From contig CALJEL010000076.1 of assembly GCA_938074335.1 (NCBI GenBank), positions 1 to 47,468 on the forward strand: a DNA stretch of 47,468 nucleotides, in the 5' to 3' direction. The notes under the pieces were generated by a model. The model worked only from the letters and a program-made list of their open reading frames with translations. It had not been told where the DNA came from and did no database searches. The DNA comes from an uncultured bacterium. Its GTDB lineage: Bacteria > Nitrospirota > Thermodesulfovibrionia > Thermodesulfovibrionales > CALJEL01. Below, piece after piece: positions 1-8,000 of the stretch (within the stretch, counting starts at the first letter, position 1; every line of letters begins with the position of its first letter). The position numbers and the translations under genes were made by a program.

Positions 1-37
1 CTGTTAAACTTAGTTCAGTGATTTCTTTCACTGACAT
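1..37 (-). CDS. 5' end of a gene running off the left edge
   Basis: Only the first 12 codons are present, reading MSVKEITELSLT on the minus strand. The ATG at 37-35 is preceded by an AGGAGGA ribosome binding site (45-51) at good spacing, so this is a real gene start. The product is not recognisable from so few residues. The start and about 100 bases of its upstream region recur at 3853-3987, where the copy is broken by a 2-base insertion. Confidence 0.6.
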   Translation of the reverse strand, partial: MSVKEITELSLT

Positions 38-145
38 GGGTGTGTCCTCCTTTCTTTAAAAAGTTTAATTAAATTAAATCAATGGAGAATACACCCTTTT
101 GTCTTAATTTTTCAATTTACACAGAAAATTTTACACTACCCTCAC
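1..145 (-). repeat. Direct repeat, copy 1 (gene start plus upstream region)
   Basis: This block, from the first codons of the left-edge gene back through its ribosome binding site and AT-rich leader, is closely similar to 3853-3987 in the same orientation. Shared landmarks on the plus strand are CACTGACATGGG, AAAAGTTTAATT, a GGAGRATACACCCTTT segment, and CAATTTACACAG followed by ATTTTACACTA. The similarity begins at a TAGTG that in the second copy is the stop codon of a HAMP-gene remnant. Confidence 0.75.
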
Positions 146-156
146 TACTTTAGCTG

Positions 157-186
157 TTGACATTTTTGCTTCTGAAAGGGTAATTT
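157..186 (+). promoter_or_regulatory. Candidate leaderless promoter of the PHP gene
   Basis: A perfect TTGACA box (157-162) is followed 18 bases later by a weak TAATTT. The ATG at 194 lies 37 bases after the first T of the -35 box, where transcription should begin, and no Shine-Dalgarno sequence precedes it. The same geometry occurs at 1989 and, on the minus strand, at 9412. Confidence 0.45.
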
Positions 187-193
187 AACTTAC

Positions 194-865
194 ATGATAG
201 ATTTACATACCCATAGTGTATTCAGTGATGGTGAGCTTATTCCTGCTGAGCTCATAAGAAGGGCTCAATATAATGGATATGAGGCTATTGCCATTACTGA
301 CCATGTGGACCATTCAAACATAGACATTGTTGTCCCAAGGCTCCTTGAAGCTGTGAGACACTTAAATGACCATGTCTCTATAGAGGTCCTTGCAGGTGCG
401 GAGATAACGCATGTACCTCCTTCATTAATACCAGACCTCGTCAGGGAGCTCAGGACAATGGGTGCAATGATTGTACTTGTGCATGGAGAGACCCTTGTTG
501 AGCCTGTGCAGGAAGGGACGAACAGGGCAGCTATTGAGGCAGATGTTGATATCCTTGCCCACCCAGGGATCATGACCACAGAGGATTTATTATTTGCAAA
601 GGAGAGGGGTGTTTATCTTGAGATTACCTCAAGAAAGGGACACAGCCTTTCCAATGGATATATTGCAAGAGAGGCACAGAGATTCGGGATTCCCATTGTT
701 ATAAACACAGATGCCCATGCACCATCTGATTTAATAACAAGGGATATGGCAATAAAGATTCTCCTCGGAGCTGGCATAGAAGAGACAAGAATAAATTCAG
801 TATTTTTAAATTCAAAACAGGTGGTAGAAAAGGCACTTAGGAGGCATTATGCCAAAGCCCATTAA
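194..865 (+). CDS. PHP-domain metal-dependent phosphoesterase
   Basis: This 223-residue protein is a compact PHP-domain hydrolase, expected to be cytosolic and to remove phosphate from a small metabolite using bound divalent metals. The metal ligands are all visible: HTH at residues 5-7, DH at 36-37, H40, E70, H97, H123, E143, and D173 with H175. It resembles the histidinol-phosphatase-like/YcdX-like branch, but no his genes are nearby, so the substrate is unknown. Its last 17 bases overlap the TPR gene downstream, implying co-translation. The start has no Shine-Dalgarno sequence and fits a leaderless transcript. Confidence 0.85.
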   Translation: MIDLHTHSVFSDGELIPAELIRRAQYNGYEAIAITDHVDHSNIDIVVPRLLEAVRHLNDHVSIEVLAGAEITHVPPSLIPDLVRELRTMGAMIVLVHGETLVEPVQEGTNRAAIEADVDILAHPGIMTTEDLLFAKERGVYLEITSRKGHSLSNGYIAREAQRFGIPIVINTDAHAPSDLITRDMAIKILLGAGIEETRINSVFLNSKQVVEKALRRHYAKAH

Positions 866-1511
866 AAAGAGGATCATAAAAAAGACAGAGCCAGAAAAGG
901 AGATCAAATCAACCTTTGTCAGACTTCAGGAAGGATTCAAAGAGAGAGGTCAGGATTTAAAAAGGATATTAATTATCAGTGCAGTAGCCCTTGTGCTCAT
1001 TTCTGGTTTTATTATATACAGTCTGTATTCAAAATCCAGGGCATCAAGACTTTTTTATGAAGGTTACAGGGCCTTTTATGTTGAAAGGGTTATTCCTGCA
1101 GGTGGCTATATGAAGGCCCTTGAGGCATTGAAGAAGTCCTATGATTCAAGGCCGGATCCCCTTACGCTTCTTTACATAGCTGACGGTTACCAGAAGATGG
1201 GTTCTCTGGATGAGGCATTGAAGATACTTGAGGAATTCAAGAAGAAGTATAATGACAACAGATACCTCATGCCATTATGCTATCAGAGGATGGCTATGAT
1301 TTATAAAAAGAAGGGGCTTAATGAAGAAGCCCTCAGGGTATATGAGGAGCTATATAGAAATGGTTATACCCTTAAAGACCTTGCCCTTTATGAATCTGCA
1401 AGGATCCTTTCAGAATCAAAGAGAACTGAAGAGGCAAAAAACAAAATGGAGCAGCTTAAAAAGGAATTTCCTCAATCACCTTATCTCGGGATGCTGAAGT
1501 CTGAAAAGTAA
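849..1511 (+). CDS. Membrane-anchored TPR protein
   Basis: This 220-residue protein has a lysine-rich cytoplasmic N-terminus, one membrane helix (about residues 40-60) and an external part made of TPR-like helix pairs (about 80-215, with alternating SLDEALKILEEF and LNEEALRVYEEL patterns). TPR domains mediate protein-protein contacts, and the topology resembles YfgM-like periplasmic TPR proteins. It overlaps the PHP gene by 17 bases and is probably translated with it. No catalytic motif is visible and the partner is unknown. Confidence 0.75.
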   Translation: MPKPIKKRIIKKTEPEKEIKSTFVRLQEGFKERGQDLKRILIISAVALVLISGFIIYSLYSKSRASRLFYEGYRAFYVERVIPAGGYMKALEALKKSYDSRPDPLTLLYIADGYQKMGSLDEALKILEEFKKKYNDNRYLMPLCYQRMAMIYKKKGLNEEALRVYEELYRNGYTLKDLALYESARILSESKRTEEAKNKMEQLKKEFPQSPYLGMLKSEK

Positions 1512-1566
1512 TCATCTGCTTTAAAGGGCTCAAGTTTTTTGTAATGCACGCAATCCCCTTAAGAAA

Positions 1567-1926
1567 TTATTTTTGATGAAGTGCTATCTCCTCCAGTATC
1601 CTGAACACAGCCTTTCTTGTATTTCTGTCCTCTATCTTTCTGAAAAGTTCCAGAAGCCTTTTCTCCTCTCCTGTCAGCTCACCATAGGGAGACTCCTCTT
1701 CAGATAGAAGCTCTTTTTCTGACGGAAAGAATTTGCTCACAGGCATATCCAGTGCCTCAGCTATATCAATAAGCCTTTCAATGCTTATACTGCTTTTCCC
1801 TGATTCATATTTCTGCACCTGCTGATAGGACACACCTATCAGCTCAGCAAGCCCCATCTGGGATAGGCCCTTCTGGAGCCTGAATCTCCTTATTAATCTT
1901 CCTATGAGATTGCTGCGGTCTTTCAT
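1567..1926 (-). CDS. XRE-family transcriptional regulator
   Basis: This 119-residue protein carries a Cro/CI-type helix-turn-helix at about residues 8-62, with recognition segment LAELIGVSYQQVQKYESGKS. A short acidic and helical tail (about 75-115) may dimerise. It is transcribed divergently from the response regulator at 2023. Two short palindromic sites, AACTTAAAGTTGTAT (1971-1985) and CAACTAAAAGTTGTAT (1999-2014), lie between the genes and are natural candidate operators. The second overlaps the response-regulator promoter, so this protein may control its neighbour as well as itself. Confidence 0.85.
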   Translation of the reverse strand: MKDRSNLIGRLIRRFRLQKGLSQMGLAELIGVSYQQVQKYESGKSSISIERLIDIAEALDMPVSKFFPSEKELLSEEESPYGELTGEEKRLLELFRKIEDRNTRKAVFRILEEIALHQK

Positions 1927-1970
1927 ATCTTAGCCAGAAGATTATGGCAATTGCTACCATTAAGTCCATA

Positions 1971-2017
1971 AACTTAAAGTTGTATCTATTGACAGACGCA
2001 ACTAAAAGTTGTATAAA
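1971..2017 (+). promoter_or_regulatory. Promoter of the response regulator with two overlapping operator-like sites
   Basis: TTGACA (1989-1994), a 17-base spacer and TATAAA (2012-2017) make a near-consensus sigma-70 promoter. The ATG at 2023 falls only 5 bases after the -10 box, so the mRNA should be leaderless, and no Shine-Dalgarno site is present. Two related sites, AACTTAAAGTTGTAT (1971-1985) and CAACTAAAAGTTGTAT (1999-2014), are centred about 29 bp apart. The second covers the spacer and part of the -10 box, a typical repressor position. Confidence 0.65.
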
Positions 2018-2022
2018 ATACT

Positions 2023-2388
2023 ATGCCCCTGGAAGGCAGACATCGCATACTCATAATAGACGATGATGAGGCTATTATTAAGCTCTTAAGTGATTTCCTC
2101 ACCCTTGCCGGCTTTTATGTAAGAACTGCAAGGGATGGTCTTTCAGGCCTTGAGCTTATTAAAAAGGAGACCTTTGATATTATAATCACTGATTGTGATA
2201 TGCCTGGTATGAGTGGTATAGAACTGACAGCTTTACTTCGTTCAATGAATCCCTCTTTATCTATAATTGGAATAAGTGCAGATAGAAAAGGGGAAGACTT
2301 TCTCAAGGCAGGTGCTGACCTTTTTATATCCAAGCCTTTTAAGCTTTCAAGTCTTCTTGAGAAGATTGTAGAAAGGTGTTCAGGCTGA
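2023..2388 (+). CDS. Single-domain response regulator (CheY-like)
   Basis: This 121-residue protein is one receiver domain. It has the acidic cluster D13-D15, the phospho-acceptor D57 in TDCDMPGMSG, S85 in the switch position and K104 in SKPF. There is no output domain, so it must act through protein contacts, as CheY or Spo0F do. No kinase gene is adjacent. The only plausible start has no ribosome binding site and lies at the expected transcription start of a strong promoter. Its 3' end overlaps the convergent mltD-like gene by 9 bases. Confidence 0.85.
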   Translation: MPLEGRHRILIIDDDEAIIKLLSDFLTLAGFYVRTARDGLSGLELIKKETFDIIITDCDMPGMSGIELTALLRSMNPSLSIIGISADRKGEDFLKAGADLFISKPFKLSSLLEKIVERCSG

Positions 2389-3639
2389 TGGGGTTTTTCT
2401 TCTGTAGGACCTTCTCTTTTTCTTGAGGTCATCAGGATCTGGTTTAAAACCATCAGGGGGGAGTTTTATCTCTATATCAGGCTTTAGAGCATGCTCCTTT
2501 ATTTCAGGATTAAGGGCATAGATCACTGATTCAGGAATTTTGTATTTTTTTGCAATTCCTGCTATTGTCTCACCTCTTTTTACAATATGAATTTTAACAG
2601 TATATCTTTCTTCCTTCGGGATGGATAATAGATTTTGAATAAATATCTCCTTTTTATCAGCAGGGATTCTTATCCTGTAAGTTGCCTGATCTGGAGGGGT
2701 ACACCATCTCTTGAGTTCAGGATTCAATAATCTTATGGTCTGGATATCTGTCTCAGCAGCCCTTGCTATAACCTCAAGGTCTACAGGAGATTCAATCTCC
2801 ACCTCTGAAAATTCAACGGGCTGATGGTATTCAATATCTTCAAATCCATATTTTTCAGGTTCAAGGGCAATGAGACTTGCTGCTACAAATTTTGGTACAT
2901 ACTCCCTTGTCTCTCTTTTCAGATAGCGTTTTTTCTGAAGGAGTGTCCAGTGGTCATCTGCCCTGGTTTTTCTTAAAGCCCTGAGGACCTTTCCTTCTCC
3001 AGCATTATAGGCTGCCATGGCAAGGTGCCAGGAATTGAACATATCATAAAGGTCTTTTAGATACCTGGCAGCAGCCTCTGTAGACTTTACAGGATCACGC
3101 CTTTCATCAATCCACCAGTTTATGGTAAGGCCATATTTTTTTGCTGTTGATGCTATAAACTGCCATGGTCCAACAGCCCTGCTTCTTGAATAGGCATTTG
3201 TATTAAAACCACTTTCTATTAATGGTAAAAATACAAGTTCCTTTGGTAGGCCATTCTTTACAAGGATTTCCTTCATAGTATCAATATACATTCCAGCCCT
3301 TGAAAGCCAGAGGCTGAATCGGTCTCTCAATCTATTTGTAAAGGTATTTATATGCCTTTCCACAGCCCTTACAGCAAGGTCATTTGAATCATAATCATGA
3401 ATCAGGACCTTGAGGTCATAGATATCTTCTTCCGAGGCTGAGGCAACAGGGTCTTCTTCTTTATCACTCAGTATCTCTGTTTTTAAGGTATGGTTCTGGT
3501 CTGAAGAATTGTCATTGGTTATAAGGTCAAATTTGTTTTCCAGTGTGGAGATAGAATTATCACCATAAGCAGATTGAATAAAAATAATGATAAAGACAAT
3601 TATGAAACCAGAAATAATGCTTTTCAACCCAGGACTCAC
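2380..3639 (-). CDS. mltD: Lytic transglycosylase with LysM domain (MltD-like)
   Basis: This 419-residue exported enzyme should cleave the MurNAc-GlcNAc bond of peptidoglycan to give 1,6-anhydro ends. It starts at GTG 3639, seven bases after AGGAGG. A hydrophobic signal segment (about residues 5-27, ending QSAYG) is followed by an acidic linker. The SLT domain lies at about 135-270, with the catalytic Glu in LIESGFN, the GPWQFI motif and MAAYNAGEGKV. One LysM repeat (about 350-398, YTVKIHIVKRGETIAGIAKKY) binds glycan strands. The family often has two or more LysM repeats; only one is clear here. Confidence 0.88.
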   Translation of the reverse strand: MSPGLKSIISGFIIVFIIIFIQSAYGDNSISTLENKFDLITNDNSSDQNHTLKTEILSDKEEDPVASASEEDIYDLKVLIHDYDSNDLAVRAVERHINTFTNRLRDRFSLWLSRAGMYIDTMKEILVKNGLPKELVFLPLIESGFNTNAYSRSRAVGPWQFIASTAKKYGLTINWWIDERRDPVKSTEAAARYLKDLYDMFNSWHLAMAAYNAGEGKVLRALRKTRADDHWTLLQKKRYLKRETREYVPKFVAASLIALEPEKYGFEDIEYHQPVEFSEVEIESPVDLEVIARAAETDIQTIRLLNPELKRWCTPPDQATYRIRIPADKKEIFIQNLLSIPKEERYTVKIHIVKRGETIAGIAKKYKIPESVIYALNPEIKEHALKPDIEIKLPPDGFKPDPDDLKKKRRSYRRKTPSA

Positions 3640-3741
3640 TCTAACACCTCCTGCTTTAATTTAGCAAAAAACATGCTAAAGAAAATAATAAAATTTTTCT
3701 TTTAAAAATAATGAGATTTAATTTGCCAGCGTTGTTATCCC

Positions 3742-3776
3742 TGACAAAAACTGTCATATTATACCAAAAACTGTCA
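3742..3776 (-). promoter_or_regulatory. Extended -10 promoter of the mltD-like gene with flanking direct repeats
   Basis: On the minus strand TGG-TATAAT (TATAAT at 3763-3758) is an extended -10 element about 120 bases upstream of the GTG start. The sequence TGACAGTTTTTG occurs twice in the same orientation, at 3776-3765 and 3756-3745, 20 bp apart on either side of the -10 box. The second copy extends into the small palindrome TGACAGTTTTTGTCA. This looks like a two-site operator, but the regulator is unknown. Confidence 0.45.
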
Positions 3777-3852
3777 AAAAAATTTGCTAAATTTTGCACT
3801 CTAAAATCCTGCCAGAAATCCTTAGAATTGCTTTAATATTCCTTCCAGAAAT

Positions 3853-3987
3853 CTGTTAAACCCCCAGTTCAGTAAGTTCCTTCACTGACATGGGAGTGCC
3901 CTCCTTTTTTGAAAAGTTTAATTTAAATTAATGGAGGATACACCCTTTCCTCTTAATGTTTCAATTTACACAGTAGATTTTACACTA
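3853..3987 (-). repeat. Direct repeat, copy 2 (broken gene start plus upstream region)
   Basis: This block matches the block at 1-145 in sequence and orientation, including AGGAGG and an ATG (3891-3889). It reads MSVKELTELGV and then stops at 3858-3856. Compared with the intact start, two extra bases in the GGGGG run shift the frame, so this copy encodes only 11 residues. It lies directly downstream of the HAMP remnant. Confidence 0.7.
3856..3891 (-). pseudogene. Truncated start of a gene related to the left-edge gene
   Basis: The reading frame MSVKELTELGV ends at a TAA after 11 codons because of a 2-base insertion relative to the MSVKEITELSLT start at 37. No continuation longer than about a dozen codons is found in other frames. 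The ribosome binding site is still good, so the peptide could still be made, but nothing suggests a function. Confidence 0.6.
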
Positions 3988-4116
3988 TCTCTTCAGGATC
4001 TCTATTGCCTTTTTTAACGATACCTTCATCCTTTCAAAGGCATCTGCAAGAAGTTTCATCTCATCATTAGTTTTTACTTCAAACCGTTTATCAAGATTCC
4101 CACGGCTTACCTCAGT
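3985..4116 (-). pseudogene. Remnant of the 3' end of a HAMP-domain gene
   Basis: Read on the minus strand, this stretch encodes TEVSRGNLDKRFEV, then NDEMKLLADAFERMKVSLKK, then AIEILKR and a TAG at 3987-3985. It matches the C-terminal HAMP segment of the intact heme-HAMP protein at 42469-43350 (DEISRGNFAKDFEVKAGNEI and so on). Everything upstream (membrane helices and heme domain) is missing, and the frame is +1 relative to the PATAN-like remnant joined to it. Confidence 0.8.
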
Positions 4117-4486
4117 TGGTGATAGTATTTATAAAGATCTCCATTACGCTCTGAACCTTTTCAAAAGGGATAAGCTCATTATCCTTTAAATCTGTCTCCA
4201 CAGGTGTAACTGTATCTTCATCAATCCCGAAGGTCTTTAATAATTCCTCTGTCAAAGGGCTATCCAGTTTTTTTAAGGGCTTTATCCCTTCAATAAAATT
4301 CAACTCAATGATCTCTTTATTCTTTATATATTCAATTGTCTCATCCGGTGGTCTGTTCCCAATGGAGATATAAACTACCTCCCCCTCTTCTATACTGACC
4401 TTGCAGAGATGAGGCTCATCCTTAAACTTGATAACAATCTGCCCTGTCTTCTAAGCCTTGAGGTATTTTTTAAGTTTAAAAATCAT
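4112..4486 (-). pseudogene. Degraded paralogue of the PATAN-like gene at 43363-43884
   Basis: The frame begins at ATG 4486 (MIFKLKKYLKA), meets an in-frame TAG at 4453-4451, then reads on as QIVIKFKDEPHLCKVSIEEGEVVYISIGN through to FEKVQSVMEIFIN and a TGA at 4114. It aligns along its length with the intact gene at 43363-43884 (SVKLKDEPHLLKVYIDRGEVVYVTLGT). The last third is missing: the frame runs straight into the HAMP remnant of the next gene. A nonsense codon plus an internal deletion mark it as a pseudogene. Confidence 0.8.
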
Positions 4487-4525
4487 AAATTTCTTTAAAC
4501 TGATCCCCCAGAAAATTATTGCAAT

Positions 4526-4531
4526 TATAAT
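4526..4531 (+). promoter_or_regulatory. -10 box upstream of hemW
   Basis: A perfect TATAAT lies 12 bases before the ATG at 4544, so transcription should start a few bases before that ATG. No clear -35 box is visible. The promoter and ATG lie outside the inserted repeat element, so transcription and translation both read through the insertion. Confidence 0.45.
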
Positions 4532-4543
4532 TTATACTAAGAT

Positions 4544-6094
4544 ATGAGTCAAGCCATCCTTCAGGACCCTAAACTGCCGATAGGAATGGCGGGGGATGCC
4601 GAAAAGACAATACCAGCACCCCAGAAAATCGTCAGATTTTCTGGGGACCCCGCTTGCGACACCTTAATAGTGCAACAGAGCGGCAGAGCGACAGAGCGAC
4701 AGCTCTGGGAGAGAGGTAGCCGCAGGCTTCAGCCTGCGTGGCGTAGGCTTCCAGCCTGCGAATGGTGGAAATACAAAAAACGCCTTCAACAGGCTGGAAG
4801 CCTGTTCTACAAGCTTGCGGCTACCAGCTTTAGCACTATGGTGTCGCACTGTCGCACTATCGCACTGTGGCTCGGCTTTGAGGCATCCCCCGCCATTAGA
4901 GCACGGGGTGAAGACAAGCTTCACCCCGTTAACCCCGATAAAAATGCATTTCTATCAGCAAATTTAGGTCAGGATAAAATCACTGGTCTTTATATCCATA
5001 TACCTTTCTGTGCCAGAAAATGTCCTTACTGTGACTTTTATTCTCTGGAAGGCAGGTCCTCAGGATTAATTGACGATTATATCTCCGCCCTGATAAAGGA
5101 GATGGGTCTTTATCACGAACAGATGAACCATATAAAGACGGTTTACATTGGTGGTGGCACACCATCCATCCTCAATATTGCTCAACTTACTGTTTTACTT
5201 GAAGGGATTTACAGGTATATTAAGGGTTCAGGACTTATGGAGTTTACAGTGGAGGTAAATCCTAAAAGTATAACCGGCGAGAAATTAAGATTATTTAAAG
5301 ATTATGGTATTACGAGGATAAGCCTCGGGATTCAATCATTTAATGAAAGGGATTTAAAGATCCTTGGAAGGCTCCATTCCGTAGATGATTCATTAAAGGC
5401 GGTTGATGATATTAAAAGGCTTTTCTTTAACCTATCTGTGGACCTCATTTACGGCATTCCGGAACAGACCTTAAAAGACTGGCAAGAGAATCTCTCCATC
5501 ATTGAAGACCTGGATCCAGATCACATCTCTACTTATGAACTGACCGTGGAAGAAGGAACTCCCCTTCATCAAGAAATATCAAGGGGCCTATTAAAAAAAC
5601 CTGATGAAAAAGAAATAGTAGATATCTACGAAAAGACCCATAACTATCTTGAAAAAAAGGGTTATATTCACTATGAGGTTTCAAACTTTGCAAAAACTGA
5701 TAGACTATGTCTTCATAACCTCAACTACTGGAAGAGGGGAGAATATATAGGCATTGGAGCTGGTGCTCACTCATTCATTAATAAAAAAAGAATAGAAAAT
5801 TATAAGGACCTGAGGATCTATCAGAATTCATTAAAGGAAGGCAGGTTTCCCTATAAGAAAATAGTTGAACTAAGCCCTGAGGATGAGTTCGTAGAATTTA
5901 TCATGCTCGGTCTAAGGCTCAAAGAAGGGATATCCCTTGATAGAATTCCTGGAGAGACTTCATTTAAAGAAAGGGTTCTCAAAAGGTGCTTACCATTAAT
6001 TGAAAGAGGTCTCCTGAAAAAGGAGGATAATTTCCTTAAGCCCACGCTGAAAGGTTTTCTCCTGCTAAATGAGGTAATAACAGCGCTTATTTAA
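4544..6094 (+). CDS. hemW: HemW-like radical SAM protein with an in-frame repeat insertion
   Basis: HemW (formerly called HemN-like) is a radical SAM heme chaperone of the coproporphyrinogen III oxidase family. The 4Fe-4S/SAM motif is C156-x3-C160-x2-C163 (CARKCPYC), followed by IGGGTPSIL, the VEVNP segment, and the family C-terminal domain. The true oxidase HemN has a longer N-terminus with extra conserved residues; the LYIHIPFC start is HemW-type. At 516 residues it is about 136 longer than usual. The excess is residues 9-144, encoded by the repeat element at 4567-4968 plus one 6-bp duplication. Without it the protein would begin MSQAILQDKITGLYIHIPFC, a normal start. No other good start codon lies between the element and the core. 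Confidence 0.85.
   Translation: MSQAILQDPKLPIGMAGDAEKTIPAPQKIVRFSGDPACDTLIVQQSGRATERQLWERGSRRLQPAWRRLPACEWWKYKKRLQQAGSLFYKLAATSFSTMVSHCRTIALWLGFEASPAIRARGEDKLHPVNPDKNAFLSANLGQDKITGLYIHIPFCARKCPYCDFYSLEGRSSGLIDDYISALIKEMGLYHEQMNHIKTVYIGGGTPSILNIAQLTVLLEGIYRYIKGSGLMEFTVEVNPKSITGEKLRLFKDYGITRISLGIQSFNERDLKILGRLHSVDDSLKAVDDIKRLFFNLSVDLIYGIPEQTLKDWQENLSIIEDLDPDHISTYELTVEEGTPLHQEISRGLLKKPDEKEIVDIYEKTHNYLEKKGYIHYEVSNFAKTDRLCLHNLNYWKRGEYIGIGAGAHSFINKKRIENYKDLRIYQNSLKEGRFPYKKIVELSPEDEFVEFIMLGLRLKEGISLDRIPGETSFKERVLKRCLPLIERGLLKKEDNFLKPTLKGFLLLNEVITALI
4619..4646. repeat. Conserved hairpin (12-bp stem) of the repeat family
   Basis: CCCCAGAAAATC, loop GTCA, then GATTTTCTGGGG form a perfect 12-bp stem. 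The same stem recurs at 11386-11413, 19730-19756, 22823-22850 and 44498-44525, with loops that differ in sequence. Confidence 0.9.
4715..4825. repeat. REP/REPIN-like unit nested in E1
   Basis: The unit is bounded by GGTAGCCGCA and its inverse TTGCGGCTACC. Inside are the hairpin CGCAGGCT-TC-AGCCTGCG (4721-4738), a related TAGGCTTCCAGCCTGCG (4744-4760) and AACAGGCT-GGA-AGCCTGTT (4788-4806). This is the form of repetitive extragenic palindromes mobilised by REP-associated tyrosine transposases in other bacteria. No such transposase is in the window. Confidence 0.7.
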
Positions 6095-6098
6095 TTTC

Positions 6099-7094
<996 letters not shown>

Positions 7095-7109
7095 TCAATT
7101 AAATTTTTA

Positions 7110-8000
7110 TTATTGCTTTATCTTAATCTCCTCAGAATAAGGGCCTTCTTTTAATGGACCCAGGGCTGTTATCCTGTAATAGACTTCTTTAAAACCGTTA
7201 AGCCTGTCCTCAAATAATGGATAGGCTACTTCACCAGCCAGGACAAATCCGCTGCCAGTATTTCTGTATATCCTGTAACCTCTTAACCATTTTTCAGGAT
7301 TTTCCCTCCATGTAAGCACCACACTACCATCAACAAGAACATACCGCAACCCTTCAGGTTTTGCAGGAATGTAATCTTCAGGCCTGATAATAACCTCTGC
7401 AGAATAACCCTCCACTGAGTCCCCAGTGCATCTAAGCCTGATTATCCTTATTTGTTCAGGATCAGGCTTTATCTTAAAAAATTTCAGGCTTAGAGGTTCT
7501 CTGTTAAGAAGTTCCTCACCCTTATCTGAGAAAATACTATAAACATTATAAAGACATTCCTCCCTGCTATCCCATGATAGAACTATCTCTTCAGATGTTA
7601 TCTTAAAATTAAAGCCTGATGGTGCCTCTGGCAAGGGCAAAGATTCAACGGTAATCCTCTGCTCAGCCTTTATTCCTTTATTATAAGTGGAGATAATCAC
7701 ATATTCCCTGCTATCAGAGCTTAAAGGAGTGTTATCAATAAAAATATTCTTATTTGTCTCCCCTAATTTCACCAGTTCTTTATCCTTTCTATAGATTACA
7801 AAATAAATACCATCCTGAGGATAAGGATATTGCCACTTTAGAATTATACCCTCAGGTCTCAGGAGATAATTGAGATTTTCAACTGGTCTTGCAACCTTCA
7901 ATCTTTTATATGAAGGAAGGGCCTTTTTCCCGCAGCCATAAAAGAGACTCAGAAATATCAAAAGGGATAAAAAAATAGAGAGGCTTCTTCGTATCATCAA
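7110..8000 (-). CDS. Lipoprotein with fibronectin type III-like domains
   Basis: A signal segment (residues 5-19) leads to the lipobox LFYGC with C23 as the predicted lipidated residue. The 296-residue chain continues with three beta-rich units of about 85-90 residues that have fibronectin-III spacing (EGIILKWQYP, EEIVLSWDS, GSVVLTWREN, the last followed by GYRIYR). It should sit on the periplasmic face of a membrane. It overlaps the end of argH by 4 bases (ATGA), so the two are translationally coupled, although a link to arginine synthesis is not obvious. No enzymatic motif is visible. Confidence 0.75.
   Translation of the reverse strand: MMIRRSLSIFLSLLIFLSLFYGCGKKALPSYKRLKVARPVENLNYLLRPEGIILKWQYPYPQDGIYFVIYRKDKELVKLGETNKNIFIDNTPLSSDSREYVIISTYNKGIKAEQRITVESLPLPEAPSGFNFKITSEEIVLSWDSREECLYNVYSIFSDKGEELLNREPLSLKFFKIKPDPEQIRIIRLRCTGDSVEGYSAEVIIRPEDYIPAKPEGLRYVLVDGSVVLTWRENPEKWLRGYRIYRNTGSGFVLAGEVAYPLFEDRLNGFKEVYYRITALGPLKEGPYSEEIKIKQ

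Larger units (their letters stand above)
4561..4974 (+). mobile_element. MITE-like composite repeat E1 inserted in hemW, with 6-bp target duplication
   Basis: TCAGGA occurs at 4561-4566 and again at 4969-4974. The 402 bases between begin CCCTAAACTGCCGATAGGAA and end with the inverted counterpart (right end read outward: CCTAAATTTGCTGATAGAAA), so terminal inverted repeats abut the direct repeats. A 16-bp perfect inner inverted repeat lies at 4585-4600 and 4882-4897. Inside are a 12-bp-stem hairpin (4619-4646), a REP-type unit (4715-4825) and an 11-bp-stem hairpin (4903-4929). Element plus one duplication is 408 bases, a multiple of three, and contains no stop in the hemW frame. No transposase is encoded. 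Confidence 0.85.

Noticed and set aside
4664-4924. Open frames on the minus strand across the repeat elements (for example at 4664-4924, 15479-15703 and the plus frame at 19687-19911).
   Set aside because: They consist of repeat sequence with palindromes, lack ribosome binding sites, and encode no recognisable protein.
4544-4975. The HemW N-terminal extension as a genuine extra domain.
   Set aside because: The DNA matches non-coding repeats at six other loci, has terminal inverted repeats and a target duplication, and its translation is low-complexity and unlike any domain I recognise.
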